A stretch of 64,000 nucleotides of DNA from Malachius bipustulatus. Its lineage: Eukaryota; Arthropoda; Insecta; Coleoptera; Melyridae. Positions within the stretch are counted from its first letter, which is position 1. Each line of letters begins with the position of its first letter. The stretch is from positions 13,308,014 through 13,372,013 of the forward strand of contig OU342638.1 of the NCBI GenBank assembly GCA_910589415.1, read 5' to 3'. The translations under genes were made by a program, and so were the position numbers. The notes beneath the pieces were generated by a model, which was not told where the DNA came from, made no database searches, and was given only the letters and a program-made list of their open reading frames with translations. Of this stretch, positions 34,680-46,187 are shown piece after piece.

Positions 34680-35042
34680 TATGAAATTTGCAATTTTCGT
34701 TTTTATTTTTTTATTTAATGACCAATCAAGCTAGCCGTTTCTAACCGTAACATTATTAGGACACTTTTCAATAAGGAATCCAAAAATAATCTTCAAATCG
34801 CTGTAACTCTCTAGATGGGGAAGTATCGATAGTCAATTGGCTATTTTCTTGTGGACGCCATATCGGATTTTTCCATTTTTGAAGGAAATTTATTTTTGTT
34901 GATTACCAAAATGTATAACACCTTCCTCATGCACTTCTTCCTCATCAAGAGAGCTAGAGAGATTTGAAAATTGTTTTGGTTAAAAACGGCTCGCTCGATT
35001 GGTCAAAAATAAAAACAAAAATTTATTTATTTCAAATTTACG
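34680..35042. repeat. Inverted-repeat element, ~360 bp
   Basis: TTTCGTTTTTATTTTTTTAT...GACCAATCAAGCTAGCCGTT at the left mirrors AACGGCTCGCTCGATTGGTC...AAAACAAAAAT at the right. Non-coding. Confidence 0.65.
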
Positions 35043-35929
35043 AGGCAGGCCCGTACAAAATATACACCATAAAAATATAATAACAAACATATCCGAAAAA
35101 TAAAAAAAATGGCACCGTACATTATTCGCGCAATTTTAACTTCCATCAATCAGTACTCAACCAAAAGACATAAGTATATCCTTGACTTAGCTCTAGTCAC
35201 CAACAAAGAGCAATCATTAATTTTAAGCCACCCTTGATTACTGTTGCATAATTTTGTTGAGTTTTTTTTTTGACCGATTCTAATTAAATCAACCACAAAA
35301 TATATTTCTCAGCAAATAAATCTACAAGGCTGGTAAAAGTTGAACATACCAAAAAGAATAGAAGAGTACAATATATGAGTAATATTATATTATTAATAAA
35401 AGTTGCAAACTTCGTATTTTTTCCAATATTTTGACAATTAATAAAGAGAGCTCAGAGTTTTCCAGATTAATAAGCAGCACAACTTTGCCCCAATTTAATT
35501 GACTTAGTATCTCTCCAGATAACCGAGATCCCCATACATTTTCTCTAATTTTCTCTAAAACGGTCACGCTGTATGTTAAATAGTTATAATTGATGTAGCG
35601 CGTAGGCATCAAGTGGAAAAAAGCGAAGTTTGAAAAATGAAACAAAATTATAACACAAATAGAATTCAAGGAATCCTCTTTCAGTGGGTATTAAAAACAA
35701 AATTAAGGGTTTATAGGATCAACGAAGCTGTAGACTTTAGTATCTAACACGCAGTTACTGAGAAAAATACGTTTTAATACGCGGACTTAATAACAAATTA
35801 TGTGAATTTTTAGACAGTTGTACGTTCATGGAAAATCTGACGTTTATGAAGTCAAATTTGACATTCCCAACTTTTTGTGAGAATGAGAATGCGCTACCCT
35901 AGTAAAGCGGTAATACAGGTTCCCTAATT
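35043..35929. other. Unassigned AT-rich stretch
   Basis: No gene, RNA or repeat that I can support. Confidence 0.4.
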
Positions 35930-36180
35930 GGCATAGTTACCGCTGGAAATGTCATTTTACAAAGTTCATAAACAAAAAGTTCGTACTCTGTTCTCTATTG
36001 GCCTGCTCCGAATACCCTACGGAAAAGGTGAGCACGAGCGTACTCTGACATTTAACCTGTCAAATTAAGCGGCATTTATCATAGAGTAAAGAACCAATAT
36101 AATAGTTTATAAGTTTGTTTACTTTACTACGTGTCAGTGTCTATATCGGTAATACAGGTACCCTACACTCGAGTACCAAC
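35930..36180 (+). repeat. Dispersed direct repeat (partner at 55330-55562)
   Basis: Shared words in order: ACAAAGTTCATAAACAAA, GTTCGTACTCTGTTCTCTAT, CCGAATACCCTACGGAAAAG, GTACTCTGACATTTAACC, GGTAATACAGGTACCCTAC. Same orientation as the partner. No ends or tail are recognised, so its class is open. Confidence 0.75.
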
Positions 36181-36560
36181 TGGCAAACAGCGACAATCCA
36201 TGATTTTATTATACCTACTTACCGTATCTTCTGTTTATTGCTATTCTCTCTTTGTCTGTCAGTCAGTGTCATGCAGTACCTAGTCAGAACGAATTCTACA
36301 GTACCGACATTTTTCAGTACAGTGAGTTTGGTTGGAGAGATGCGCGCACAAAAATTACAAATTATGATCAATAATAATTGTAATCAATATGTCGTATCAA
36401 TTCGGCTGACTAAATGCAATTTCTCATCTGTCGAAAGTCATTTTCGAATTCTGTTTTAATTTTTCTGATTTCTTAATGATAAAAATTATGATTAATGAAA
36501 CACGAAATTAAAGGAATAGGTAATTGGAAAAATTTCGAAAATGAAAATAAAATCCTTCTG
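36181..36560. other. Unassigned stretch
   Basis: A 114-codon plus-strand ORF (36115-36459) overlaps the dispersed repeat and shows no motif. Confidence 0.35.
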
Positions 36561-38009
36561 TAACGCCGCGTCCTAGCTGCATCCGGGGACTGCGTTGTGT
36601 GCGTTGCGTGCGTGCGTTGCGGGGAACGATTAAAATAAAACACATGCAAAGCAATGGGAGTGTCCTCAGTAGACGCGTTTGCCCGCAAAGTCGTACGATA
36701 AAACGACATCGCAACGCACGTATTGTTTTAAATTGAAATATTTAGTTTTTTCATCTGTCAAAATCTTGCGATTTTTGCGGCGGGCAGGAATTTTTTTTAA
36801 TTTCGATTGCCTTCGTGCCAAAGCGAAACATTTTGTGCAACAAGAGAAATCTATTTTACAAGAACAAGAGTCAAGGTACACTGGGAATGTGAAAATGTCT
36901 CGAATTTAGGCTTTTAAAGTAAGTATGAGGTCTATTAACTTCTATTGTAGACCTTTTTATATTTAACCTACCTGCTATTTATCTATCTATCAAATCTATA
37001 CCTATTTCTATAGATTACTTGCGTCTTATTGTTTCTTTATCTTAAGTAACATTTTTCTTTCTGTGATTTTTAAGTCTTTCAAGCTCCAACAACCTACTGG
37101 TTTCCAAATTAAAACGTATTTCATCTGAAGCTGCACCAGAAATAGTTGGACTGGAAACCATTTTCTCGCCCGCACCGCACGCATTCAGTTACGCCGTGTC
37201 CTAGCTGCATCCGGGTAATGCGTTGCGTGCGATGCGGGGAACGCACGCAACGCAAACTCGCACGAGAAATTTTGAGTGTGTCCTAACTGAATGCGTGCGG
37301 TGCGGGCGAGAAAATGGTTTCCAGTTCAACTATTTCTGGTGCAGCTTCAGATGAAATACGTTTTAATTTGGAAACCAGTAGGTTGTTGGAGCTTGAAAGA
37401 CTTAAAAATCACAGAAAGAAACATGTTACTTAAGAGAAAGAAACAATAAGACGCAAGTAATCTATAGAAATAGGTATAGATTTGATAGATAGATAAATAG
37501 CAGGTAGGTTAAATATAAAAAGGTCTACAATAGAAGTTAATAGACCTCATACTTACTTTAAAAGCCTAAATTCGAGACATTTTCACATTCCCAGTGTACC
37601 TTGACTCTTGTTCTTGTAAAATAGATTTCTCTTATTGCACAAAATGTTTCGCTTTGGCACGAAGGCAATCGAAATTAAAAAAAATTCCTGCCCGCCGCAA
37701 AAATCGCAAGATTTTGACAGATGAAAAAACTAAATATTTCAATTTAAAACAATGCGTGTGTTGCGGTGTCGTTTTATCGTACGACTTTGCGGGCAAACGC
37801 GTCTACTGAGGACACTCCCATTGCTTTGCATGTGTTTTATTTTAATCGTTCCCCGCAACGCACGCACGCAACGCACGCAACGCAGTCCCCGGATGCAGCT
37901 AGGACGCGGCGTTAGGACACACTCAAAATTTCTCGTGCGAGTTTGCGTTGCGTGCGTTCCCCGCATCGCAAGCAACGCATTACCCGGATGCAGCTAGGAC
38001 ACGGCGTTA
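36561..38009. mobile_element. Nested palindrome of GTGTCCTAGCTGCATCC-type elements
   Basis: 36561-37914 (TAACGCCGCGTCC ... GGACGCGGCGTTA) is a near-complete palindrome. Its axis, near 37190-37290, carries a second end sequence (ACGCCGTGTCCTAGCTGCAT), whose mirror partner closes at 37910-38009. Two elements therefore overlap. The arms hold matching ~70-codon ORFs (36666-36881 minus, 37594-37809 plus) with KIPARRKNRKILTDEKTKYF, which may be a transposase scrap. The related single copy is at 27085. Confidence 0.8.
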
Positions 38010-39390
38010 GGGTTAGGGTTAGGATGGGTGGATAATCGATCATCTATACATTATTTTTTATTTAGATGGATTCCACCAAGTCAAAATTCTAGGGGAACGA
38101 TTGGCAACAAGACTGATTAGGTTGGTTATGGTGATTTTTTGTTACTAAAATAGTCACTGGAATAGTTACTAAATTAATTTAGGTTATGTCGATTAGTTGA
38201 AATGTCATTTTATTTCAAAATTTAAAATTCGAAAAACTATAAACGCAATTTTTAGAGGTAAATTGGAAAATTTTAGAGACTTGTAAGTGTAAGTACCTAG
38301 CTATTTACTCTTATAAATCTTATGTATGTAGGATTAGACCAATTCCTTCTCTAGTTTTATGTAAAAATGTTGAAAATAGAAGATCTATTATTGACAAATA
38401 GAGGTAGGTACTTAACATTATTTAATCATTTTTTAAGAATTTTTTAATTAAGGAATCTAATTAATTTGTATTTTTGCTTAATCTGGAGAAACATCTTTGA
38501 ATCGCTATTGTTTATAGCATTTGATGATTAATTCGTTTCTTTCTTTTGAAATAAATTTACCTGCCGAGCATTTTAATAATTTTTAATTTGATAATTTGGT
38601 TTGTCAATTTGACAACTTCAACTTTTCAAGTTTCTGGCGTTTCGCTGTAACTAGAATACCGAATGAGGACCCAGACCTAGTTTTCGCAAAACGTCATTGG
38701 ATATAGGCAATCCAAGCAAAAGTTAATTTTATCCTCAAAAAACGAATAACTACTAAAAAAGGACTGTTTTCGAAGAAAATAAAGTAATTTGAAGTTTTTT
38801 ATTTGCGTTTTATAACAGTGCAACTTACAACAAGGAAACATGTTTTGCAGGTGACGTCATAGCCTTATACCAGAATCGGGGAATGTTCCCGTTACTTTAG
38901 TCACAACGTAAATTTTTTGTCAAGGTCAAGAAAACAGGCTACCATCCGACAATATGAAAATTACTGTTTAAACATTGCACAGGGTACCAACTTAACAGCT
39001 GTTTGACAAGTCCATCTAAATAAAAAATAGACTTTAAGATATGAATATGAATAAAATAATGAATGACTGGATGTTGAAAGTAGAAGTTTCCAGTTTGTTA
39101 TTGTCTGTTAATTTTTCTTTGCCCTCAATGAACGAACCTCAAAACTCAAAGTAAAATCGTGTAAAATTAACAAAATTATAAAAAATGTAGGTATTGTAGA
39201 CTCATAGCTATGCTCATAGCTACTTGTTAATGTTGTTATTTTTTTATTATAAGAAAAACAAAACAAGTCTGATGTATGGAGTAACGACAATAACATTGAC
39301 ATATAGCAGCTTGTCACATGTCAATACAATGAAACGTAATTTTACAACCTTAACCTCACAAGCAAGCAAATCAAAAAGTTCCAGGAACAA
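38010..39390. other. Unassigned AT-rich stretch
   Basis: No gene recognised. Several short ORFs lack motifs. Confidence 0.4.
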
Positions 39391-39398
39391 CGCTGCTT

Positions 39399-40757
39399 AG
39401 TGATGGGCAGAATCGAATACTTTCAAGAATCGAGACCTCAGTACTCGAATACTTATCAGAATCGAATACTTCAGTATTCGAATACTGACGATACGAGTAC
39501 CAGACCAAAGATCGATTCTGCCGCGCTCGGGACTCCGGAATCGGGCTGTTGCCGATACCGACTACCTACTACTACTACTCGAATGCTTCAGTATTCGAAT
39601 ACTGACGATATGAATGAGTACGAGTACTACGAGAACAAGGATAAGGATCGATTCTGCTGGTCGAAGGTCGAAGCCGCTTGACCTTGATTTCTATTCCTGC
39701 TACATATAGTAGTGTCCCGCATTGACTTTTCCCGAAGTTGTCTTAGTTATAGGTACTTATTATTATTGATATTATTATTAATACGAGGATCGAGACGGAG
39801 ACGGAATAACTTAACAAATTAACTTTTTTACTATAACTAATATGCATATTATGGTATATCGGGATCGCGTTGAATATTAACTAGGTAACTACCTATAGGT
39901 ATGACCTTATAATTATGAGAACTTCATTTTATTTTCAGTACACCAAAAAACTGTTAGTTGGATACAATTATTATTATGGGCAGGTACCTACCTGATCTGT
40001 ATGAAAAATTTAAACAATTTGATCTTTTTGTATAAGTAAGGTTATATAGGTAAAATTTATAAGGATAATAGTAATGTTAAATTATTAATTAAAATAATTA
40101 CTTAAATTACTGCGAAAGGTACCCATATTCAGTACATATTCAAGTCATTAAAAATTATTAAAATTAAAATTAAAACAATGAATGATGATACGGTAGGTAC
40201 CTAGGTAGGTAAAACACATTTTATTTTATTTTTGGAATGTGAGATTAAAGATAGATTTCATATTTCATCTAGTCTATAAGCGACTGCAGTAGTTTGTAGA
40301 CAATACAACACAATAATAAAAATAAATAATAATAGCGGCAATCCGGCAATGCAATAAATATGGACACGATTAGGAGTTCCGATTCCACATCCGAGAATCG
40401 AGACGCGAGGCGAGACCCGAGACATGAGACATTCATCCATCCGAGATCTTGTACTCGTACTCGTACTCGTATTAAAGTATTCGAATTCTTTTCTGACGTC
40501 GAAAATCGCCGATCCCACATCCGAGCCGAGAATCGCTCCACGATCCGAGACATAAGCACAAGAAGCGACCATCCGAGATCGCGAGATCTAGTATTCGAAT
40601 GCTAGTACTCGAATGTTTTTCAAGTATTCGAATTCTGTTCTGACGTCGGAATCGGCAAGAATCGATACCACCGAGTACTTGAGAGAATCGAGACATGCGA
40701 GTACTTGTGAGAATCGAATACATCTCGATTCTGGTATTCGAATACTCCCAACACTAA
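39399..40757. mobile_element. hAT-like non-autonomous element, 1.36 kb
   Basis: The 8-mer CGCTGCTT flanks both sides (39391-39398, 40758-40765). Ends AGTGATGGGCAGAATCGAAT and the mirrored ATTCGAATACTCCCAACACT resemble hAT termini. The first 250 and last 380 bases are dense in CGAATACT, GAGTACT and AGAATCGA words. No transposase is visible. Confidence 0.75.
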
Positions 40758-40765
40758 CGCTGCTT

Positions 40766-40941
40766 GCTTAGGCTTACAATAATTTAATTACATACCTAGT
40801 AAAACTATTATGAAGTTGTGTGTGATCTATTGAGATAATCAACAGTTTATCCTACCCTCAAATAACATAATACTAATAATAAAATAACTGGGAACTGGAC
40901 TCTGCAATTACCGTCTCCTTCAACATCGGCAGGTGGAGAAA
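40766..40941 (+). other. Upstream of the intact zinc-finger gene
   Basis: Short AT-rich leader. The word ACATCGGCAG directly before GTGGAGAAAATG could be a splice acceptor, so the ATG may not lie in the first exon. Confidence 0.4.
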
Positions 40942-42183
40942 ATGATCAAAACGGAAGCCTCGGATGAGGATGATCAGGTTATGGAGTCCGAGGAGGAGCA
41001 GGACTCCTTGCTACTCAGCTCGGCGAAGTTGAAGTGTGAAGATGGACAAAACGAGGACGCTGGTTGCGGGGAGGCACCTTTTCCAATAAAACAAGAACTC
41101 GAAGACTTATCTACGTCGGCCTTGAAAGAAGAAATCGACATCGAAGACCACAAACCCGGCTGGGAACAGTTGACTGGGAGTCGTGGTAGCGTTGGAATTT
41201 CTAACGATCGGTGTGAGTCTGTTCAAGAAAGTGGGGCACTTCAGGCACGATCTACTGAAAGCAAGAGCGGAGGAGAGTTCAAGTATAACTGTGCACATTG
41301 TGCGTATAAAACAAATGGTAGACCTAATTTTATCCTGCATTGTAAAATTAAACATTCCAAACATGCTAAAATGTACAAATGTCAAGAATGTTCTTACGAA
41401 ACAAAATATAAAGGTCCTTTGACTCAACATCATAAACATAAACATTCCAAAGATTCAGATGTGTACAAATGCCAGGAATGTTCTTATGAGACTACATATA
41501 AAAGTGCTTTGACTAAACATTATGAATATAAACATTCAAAAGAAGGTGCAATGTACAAATGTCAGGAATGTTCTTACAAAACAAAAAATAAAAGCAGTTT
41601 CACTCAACATTATAAACATACACATTCCAAAGATACATATGTGTACAAATGCCAGAAATGTTCTTATGAGACGACATATAAAAGTCATTTCACTCAACAT
41701 TATCAAATCAAACATGATAAAGAAGCAAAAGTGTACAACTGTCAGGAATGTTCTTACAAAACAAAAATTAATAGTTATTTGACCAGCCATTATAAATACA
41801 GACATTCCAAAGAAGCTGAAGTGTACAAATGTCAGGAGTGTTCTTATCAAACAAAACATAAAGGTAGTTTCAATCAACATTACAAACATAAACATTCCAT
41901 AGATGCGAAAGTGTACAAATGTCAGGAATGTTCCTATAAAACAAAAGATAAAAGCAATTTGACTGCACATCATAAATATAAACATCCCAAAGATGCTCAA
42001 ATGTGCAAATGTCAGGAGTGTTCTTATGAGACAACATATAAACGTTATTTGACCCAACATTATAAACGTAAACATTGCAAAGATGAAGATGTGTACAATT
42101 GTGCTGAATGTCAGTATGAAACGATGAATAAAATGAACCTCGTCGGACATTTGAAGTCCATTCACTCAACCAGAAGAAGCTAA
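40942..42183 (+). CDS. C2H2 zinc-finger protein, ten fingers (intact paralogue)
   Basis: 413 residues from the ATG at 40942 (an upstream in-frame GTG is unlikely to be used). Residues 1-110 are acidic with repeated hydrophobic-K-x-E motifs (IKTE, LKCE, IKQE, LKEE) and the linker EEIDIEDHKPGWEQL shared with copy 1. Ten fingers follow from YNCAHCAYKT to YNCAECQYETMNK, spaced by about eight residues (KHSKDAEV-type). Each has C-x2-C-x12-H-x4-H and a tyrosine two residues after the second Cys, as in REST-type fingers, instead of the classical Phe. The protein ends HSTRRS. It is probably a nuclear sequence-specific regulator, with no visible repression domain such as BTB or ZAD. It is a duplicate of the broken gene at 29455, and the homology extends about 85 bp past the stop. 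Confidence 0.88.
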   Translation: MIKTEASDEDDQVMESEEEQDSLLLSSAKLKCEDGQNEDAGCGEAPFPIKQELEDLSTSALKEEIDIEDHKPGWEQLTGSRGSVGISNDRCESVQESGALQARSTESKSGGEFKYNCAHCAYKTNGRPNFILHCKIKHSKHAKMYKCQECSYETKYKGPLTQHHKHKHSKDSDVYKCQECSYETTYKSALTKHYEYKHSKEGAMYKCQECSYKTKNKSSFTQHYKHTHSKDTYVYKCQKCSYETTYKSHFTQHYQIKHDKEAKVYNCQECSYKTKINSYLTSHYKYRHSKEAEVYKCQECSYQTKHKGSFNQHYKHKHSIDAKVYKCQECSYKTKDKSNLTAHHKYKHPKDAQMCKCQECSYETTYKRYLTQHYKRKHCKDEDVYNCAECQYETMNKMNLVGHLKSIHSTRRS

Positions 42184-42265
42184 CGAGTACCAAGATACAA
42201 TGAACGTTAATAGGAAAGGAGACAAACTGAAGTGTTTGTTTTCGTGTTTGAAACATTTTGTAGGT

Positions 42266-42379
42266 GAGATTGATTGATTGATGCTTTATTTATAGACCTG
42301 TACAAAAATAGGACTCATGGTCCTCTCTACCTTTATGACAGGAATTCTACAATACAATGCAATAATATTATAATTACGC
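42266..42379 (-). repeat. LINE 3' end with (TGAT)n tail
   Basis: Tandem GATT/TGAT units at 42266-42282 followed by GCTTTATTTATAGACCTG. On the minus strand this reads as a LINE 3' UTR ending in AATAAAGCATCAATCAATC. Confidence 0.5.
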
Positions 42380-43039
42380 CAGTGGCGGCTCGCCGGGTGA
42401 AGCAGATGAAGCGCTGCTTCACCTGTTTTTATTATTCACAATGTTATTTTTTTTTATTGTTAGTTAATTTTTTTTTCATAAATATTTTGATTTGATTAAG
42501 AAAATTAATTATTGCGTAATTGAATTGTAAATAAACGAATTGATTTAATTTTTAGATTATTGTAATAATAATTAGGTATTATGGTAACATAGCGCCAAAA
42601 TAAATTCTTCACACAGAACAAAGTGAGCAATATAATATCAACACTCCTGATGGCGATGAGGAGAAGACTGACTGACTGTATTTTAATTTTACCGTTTCCG
42701 TTTACGTGTATTTTGCCTATAGGTACACTTATACCTACACTTGAAGCAGCATTTCGAAGTCACAGTTCTGCGTCTGGTTGTCATGACGACGAGTGCATTC
42801 TCCGTTTATGCTGTACAGCTGACTGCCGGGTTTTTAAGCGGGAGGTGATCCAGAGATTTCATGCTGCTTCAATCAGAATTATATGCGCGTGCAACACAAC
42901 AGTTACAGTTCCCCCACCGCCCACACACCCTCTCATGATAGGGAACGCCTGTCCGGTCAAGAAGATATATTTTCACTCAGTATTTGCATGCTTGTATTGT
43001 ATTTGTATTTTTGAGGGTGATCAAGTTACTGCGACCTAA
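42380..43039. other. Probable 5' end region of a hAT element
   Basis: CAGTGGCGGCTCG at 42380 followed by GTGAAGCAGATGAAGCGC resembles common insect hAT termini. The transposase remnant at 44247 would be the other end. The 138-codon ORF at 42623 shows no transposase motif. Confidence 0.4.
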
Positions 43040-44246
43040 AAGATCTATTGTATCCCCTCTACTGTGCTTCGCCTGATGTGGAATCCCTTTGGTGAAGCAC
43101 CCTCTCCAAGTCCGTTTCCTTGAGAAACTTCAGGATTTTGAGAGGATCAAGGTCGGTTAAATTCCCGGCCTCTAGCTGGTGGTGGCCCAGAACATTACTT
43201 CTTTTGAGTTCTATCGCATCGCAGTTGAGCAGCAGGTGACGTGGTGTCTCGTCTCCTTTCCCGCAGAATCTGCAGACGCCATTTTCTTCTATGTCTAATA
43301 TCCTCAGGTGTTCCTTGAGCTTGCAATGTCCCGTTAGGAATCCCGTCAGTGTTCTGAGACGTTCCTTGCTGAGGTTGAAGAGTATCTTCGACCTCTCTCG
43401 GTTAAAATTCCCGAGAAGTTCTTTGGCTTGTCTCAACCCCGAGAGGTTCCTCCAATGGGTTTCTCTCAGTTTTCTTCTTCCTTTTGGAGTTCTGCCTTGA
43501 AGAAAGTATCTTCGAAGCCACAGAATGGTTCTGGTCCTATGAAGGGTGTCGATGCTCCTTTTCTTGCCAATGCGTGGGCATTCTTCTTGCGTTCGAGGTG
43601 GTCTCGAGCACAAGGATTGTTTAGATTGCCGACTGTCTTGACGGGTGACAAGCCCCGCTCGGTCAGCAGTCTGTTTCGCGGTGATGTCCCGCGATTTCTT
43701 GGTTTTTTGTTTCTTACCATGGTTGATCCCACGAGTAGCTAGGGAAGGGTGTTCCACCTATGCAGAGCCCCGCATGCAAAGGTGAGGGGATTGATACAGT
43801 GGGGTGCCCCCTGGTGCCCCAAGGTTGAATCCAGTAGGGCTCGTCTTCTATCCAGTCTCGCATCCCATAAGCCTGGACCCCCGCATTAGGATTTAGGTTT
43901 TTTAGTGAGGTTGTCTCCTCTTGGTTCCGGCGATTAAGCCCAGACCCCCGCATCTCTCTGTGCGCGGAACGTGACCACGACAACAGATGATACGGTATAT
44001 CAGATAGTCCACAGTCGGACATCTCTGGCGCCGTTTCCCCTAGTGCAGACCTTTAGTCACGACACGACAACTAGGTTAGGGGAGGTGGTCCGCGGCAGGG
44101 CTTTGAGCTACCAGTCTAGAATTTTACCTCCGACGAGCTCTATCACCGCTGCTAACCTTACTCACTTCCGCTCATTGTAAGGCCTTCCCCCTATCCGCCA
44201 CCTGGGGACGCGCCCGATGGGTACTCAACCGCACGGGATTTGCATG
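43040..44246 (-). mobile_element. Internally deleted LINE (5' UTR, ORF1 start, ORF2 end)
   Basis: The minus strand begins with a GC-rich leader (about 44246-43725). A short ORF follows from 43732 (MGSTMVRNKKPRNRG), runs directly into ERKKNAHALARKGASTPFIG (the end of an RNase H domain) and ends EEEN near 43466. In a second frame (RNLSGLRQAKELL, LTGHCKLKEHLR, CRFCGKGDETPRHLLLNC) the C-terminal knuckle continues to the stop at 43059. Endonuclease, RT and most of RNase H are absent. It keeps both LINE ends, unlike ordinary 5'-truncated copies. Confidence 0.75.
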
Positions 44247-44427
44247 CTTAAAAAGAATAAAAACGTACCTTCGTAGTACCATGTCGGAAGAAAGACTCAC
44301 AAATTTGGCGAAAATTTCTATAGAAAAAAAACTTCTGTGTGAGCTAATAATGGAAAACCCGTTTTATGAACAAATTATTGATAAGTTTTCCAGTTTAAAG
44401 GACAGGCGAATAGACCTTATAATATAA
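44247..44427 (+). pseudogene. hAT transposase C-terminal (dimerisation) fragment
   Basis: Reads LKRIKTYLRSTMSEERLTNL followed by AKISIEKKLL, and ends in TAA at 44427. The RSTM-x-x-ERL-x-x-L-x-x-x-SIE pattern is the conserved end of hAT family transposases with the dimerisation domain. Everything upstream of it is cut off at the junction with the deleted LINE, suggesting the LINE landed in or beside the transposase gene. Confidence 0.75.
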
Positions 44428-44720
44428 GCAGTAATAGGCACCTACCCATTAGTACCCATGACCGTTAGGTAGGTACTTACAATAAAATGTAGAAAAGAAA
44501 AAAAATTATTTTTATTTATTTAACAAGATTTAGTTACCATTATATAACAACACAATAGTAATTCTTATAGAGGTATGACAATACCTGTGCATAAGAAAGT
44601 GGTGTCTTAAAACTAATCTTACATACTAAACTTACAACTAAAAACAATACTTGATACTAATTATAGACCCCCATATGTGTTGCCCAATTTACTTGAGTAA
44701 ATTCTGTAATATAAATCAAC

Positions 44721-45117
44721 TTATAAAACATTCTCAACAATCCAAGGCTTTAATTTACGTTTTAAAATTTTTTTACTCATATTCTTTTTCAGCAATTTAA
44801 GTTCATTTGGTAATTTGTTAAATAATTTGATTGCAACAATGTTACTATTCTTATCACTAATAGTTTTTTTATAGTTTTGGCAACAAAATACTCTTATTTC
44901 TAGCTCTACTTGCTGACATTTCATATTGAATACTCAACTTATCGTAATGAAACACAAGTGACCCCAAACTAAATAGTTGCTGTAAATTAAGTGGATATGT
45001 TCTAGATTCATAATTATATCTGTGAATAATCTCTAACAATTTTTTTTGTAGCTGTTGTAATAACATCAGAGTATTTGAGTATGCTCCGCCCCATGCAATG
45101 ATTCCATAATTTATGAT
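44721..45117 (-). pseudogene. LINE post-RT C-terminal region
   Basis: Reads INYGIIAWGGAYSNTLMLLQ, QKKLLEIIHRYNY, then after a frameshift near 44890 NIVAIKLFNKLPNELKLL and a stop at 44721. YGIIAWG is the usual thumb motif after RT. Confidence 0.8.
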
Positions 45118-46187
45118 CCCAGGCAGCAATCGAACATTCACTGAATGTTAAAAATGAACATTCAGCCAATGTTAGAAACGACAGATTCGTGAACATTCAA
45201 TGAAGGTTAGTTTTAAATGTTCAGTGAATGTTCAGATTTAAGCTTTAGTGAACATTTATAAATGAATGTTTACTGAACATTCAAAAATGAACATTCAGCC
45301 AATGTGAAAAACGACAGATTCGTAAACATTCAATGAATATTAGTTTTAAATGTTGAGTGAATGTTTGTTTTTTTTTTATCAAACTGATCATCACTAAGAA
45401 TTGTATTACCTATATGGAGCTGAAAAGCTGAAAAAAATAATACTTACTATGTAGGTGTATTCCATTTATCAATCCATCAGTGAACAATATAAATTATTAT
45501 TATTATTATTATTATAAGGTCACATTTGCTCTTCCGTGTTGTTTTTCTTCTTCCTGTCTACATCATAATACCTACCTACCTATAATACCTGGGATGAAGA
45601 ATTAGATTAGTTTGCATCACTCTCTGCACCTTCTCTCTCCGACCAGACAAGCATAAAATACTTTAGCTTGCTGATAATTTATTGTGACTTTTATACCTAT
45701 ACATAGGTATATTCATAGTTTAGAAAAACAAGATGAAATGCAAAGAATAGCGGACATGAGAATACTGGGACTGGGAACTGGAACTGGGAATGCAATAGAC
45801 AAGAGAGCTGCGCGCGCAACACCTCGTTGTAATAATATTATAATAAATATAATTCTGGTTTTTATCAATTTTTAAGCCAAATATTTTTGTTTCAGCATGT
45901 AATTTTCCAATTTTTTTTGGTATATGTTATTTACCTGATGTCAGTGTACCTGTATGTAATTGCGTGCAATAAACATTTCATCTTAAACATTGTATGAATG
46001 TTAATTAAACATTGCATTTTGAATGTTCAGTATCTAATGTTCAATGAATGTTTATTCAAGGTCTGAAAACGAACATTAGAATCTGAACGTTGCCTGAATA
46101 TTCGGAAAGTCTGTTTAACATTAGAGCAATGTTTAATGTTCGGTGAACATTTAGGGAACATTCAGTGAACATTCCTTGCTGCCTGGG
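45118..46187. mobile_element. DNA element with CCCAGGCAGCAA ends (1070 bp)
   Basis: Ends CCCAGGCAGC and GCTGCCTGGG are perfect inverses. AT lies on both sides, and the LINE frame (FQGI-INYG) shows that AT is the duplicated target. Both ~230 bp margins are packed with GAACATT/AATGTTC words in both orientations. No transposase. Confidence 0.85.

Noticed and set aside
38007..38024. Three TTAGGG units
   Set aside because: Only about three units, next to a transposon end that itself finishes GCGTTA. Not a telomere array.
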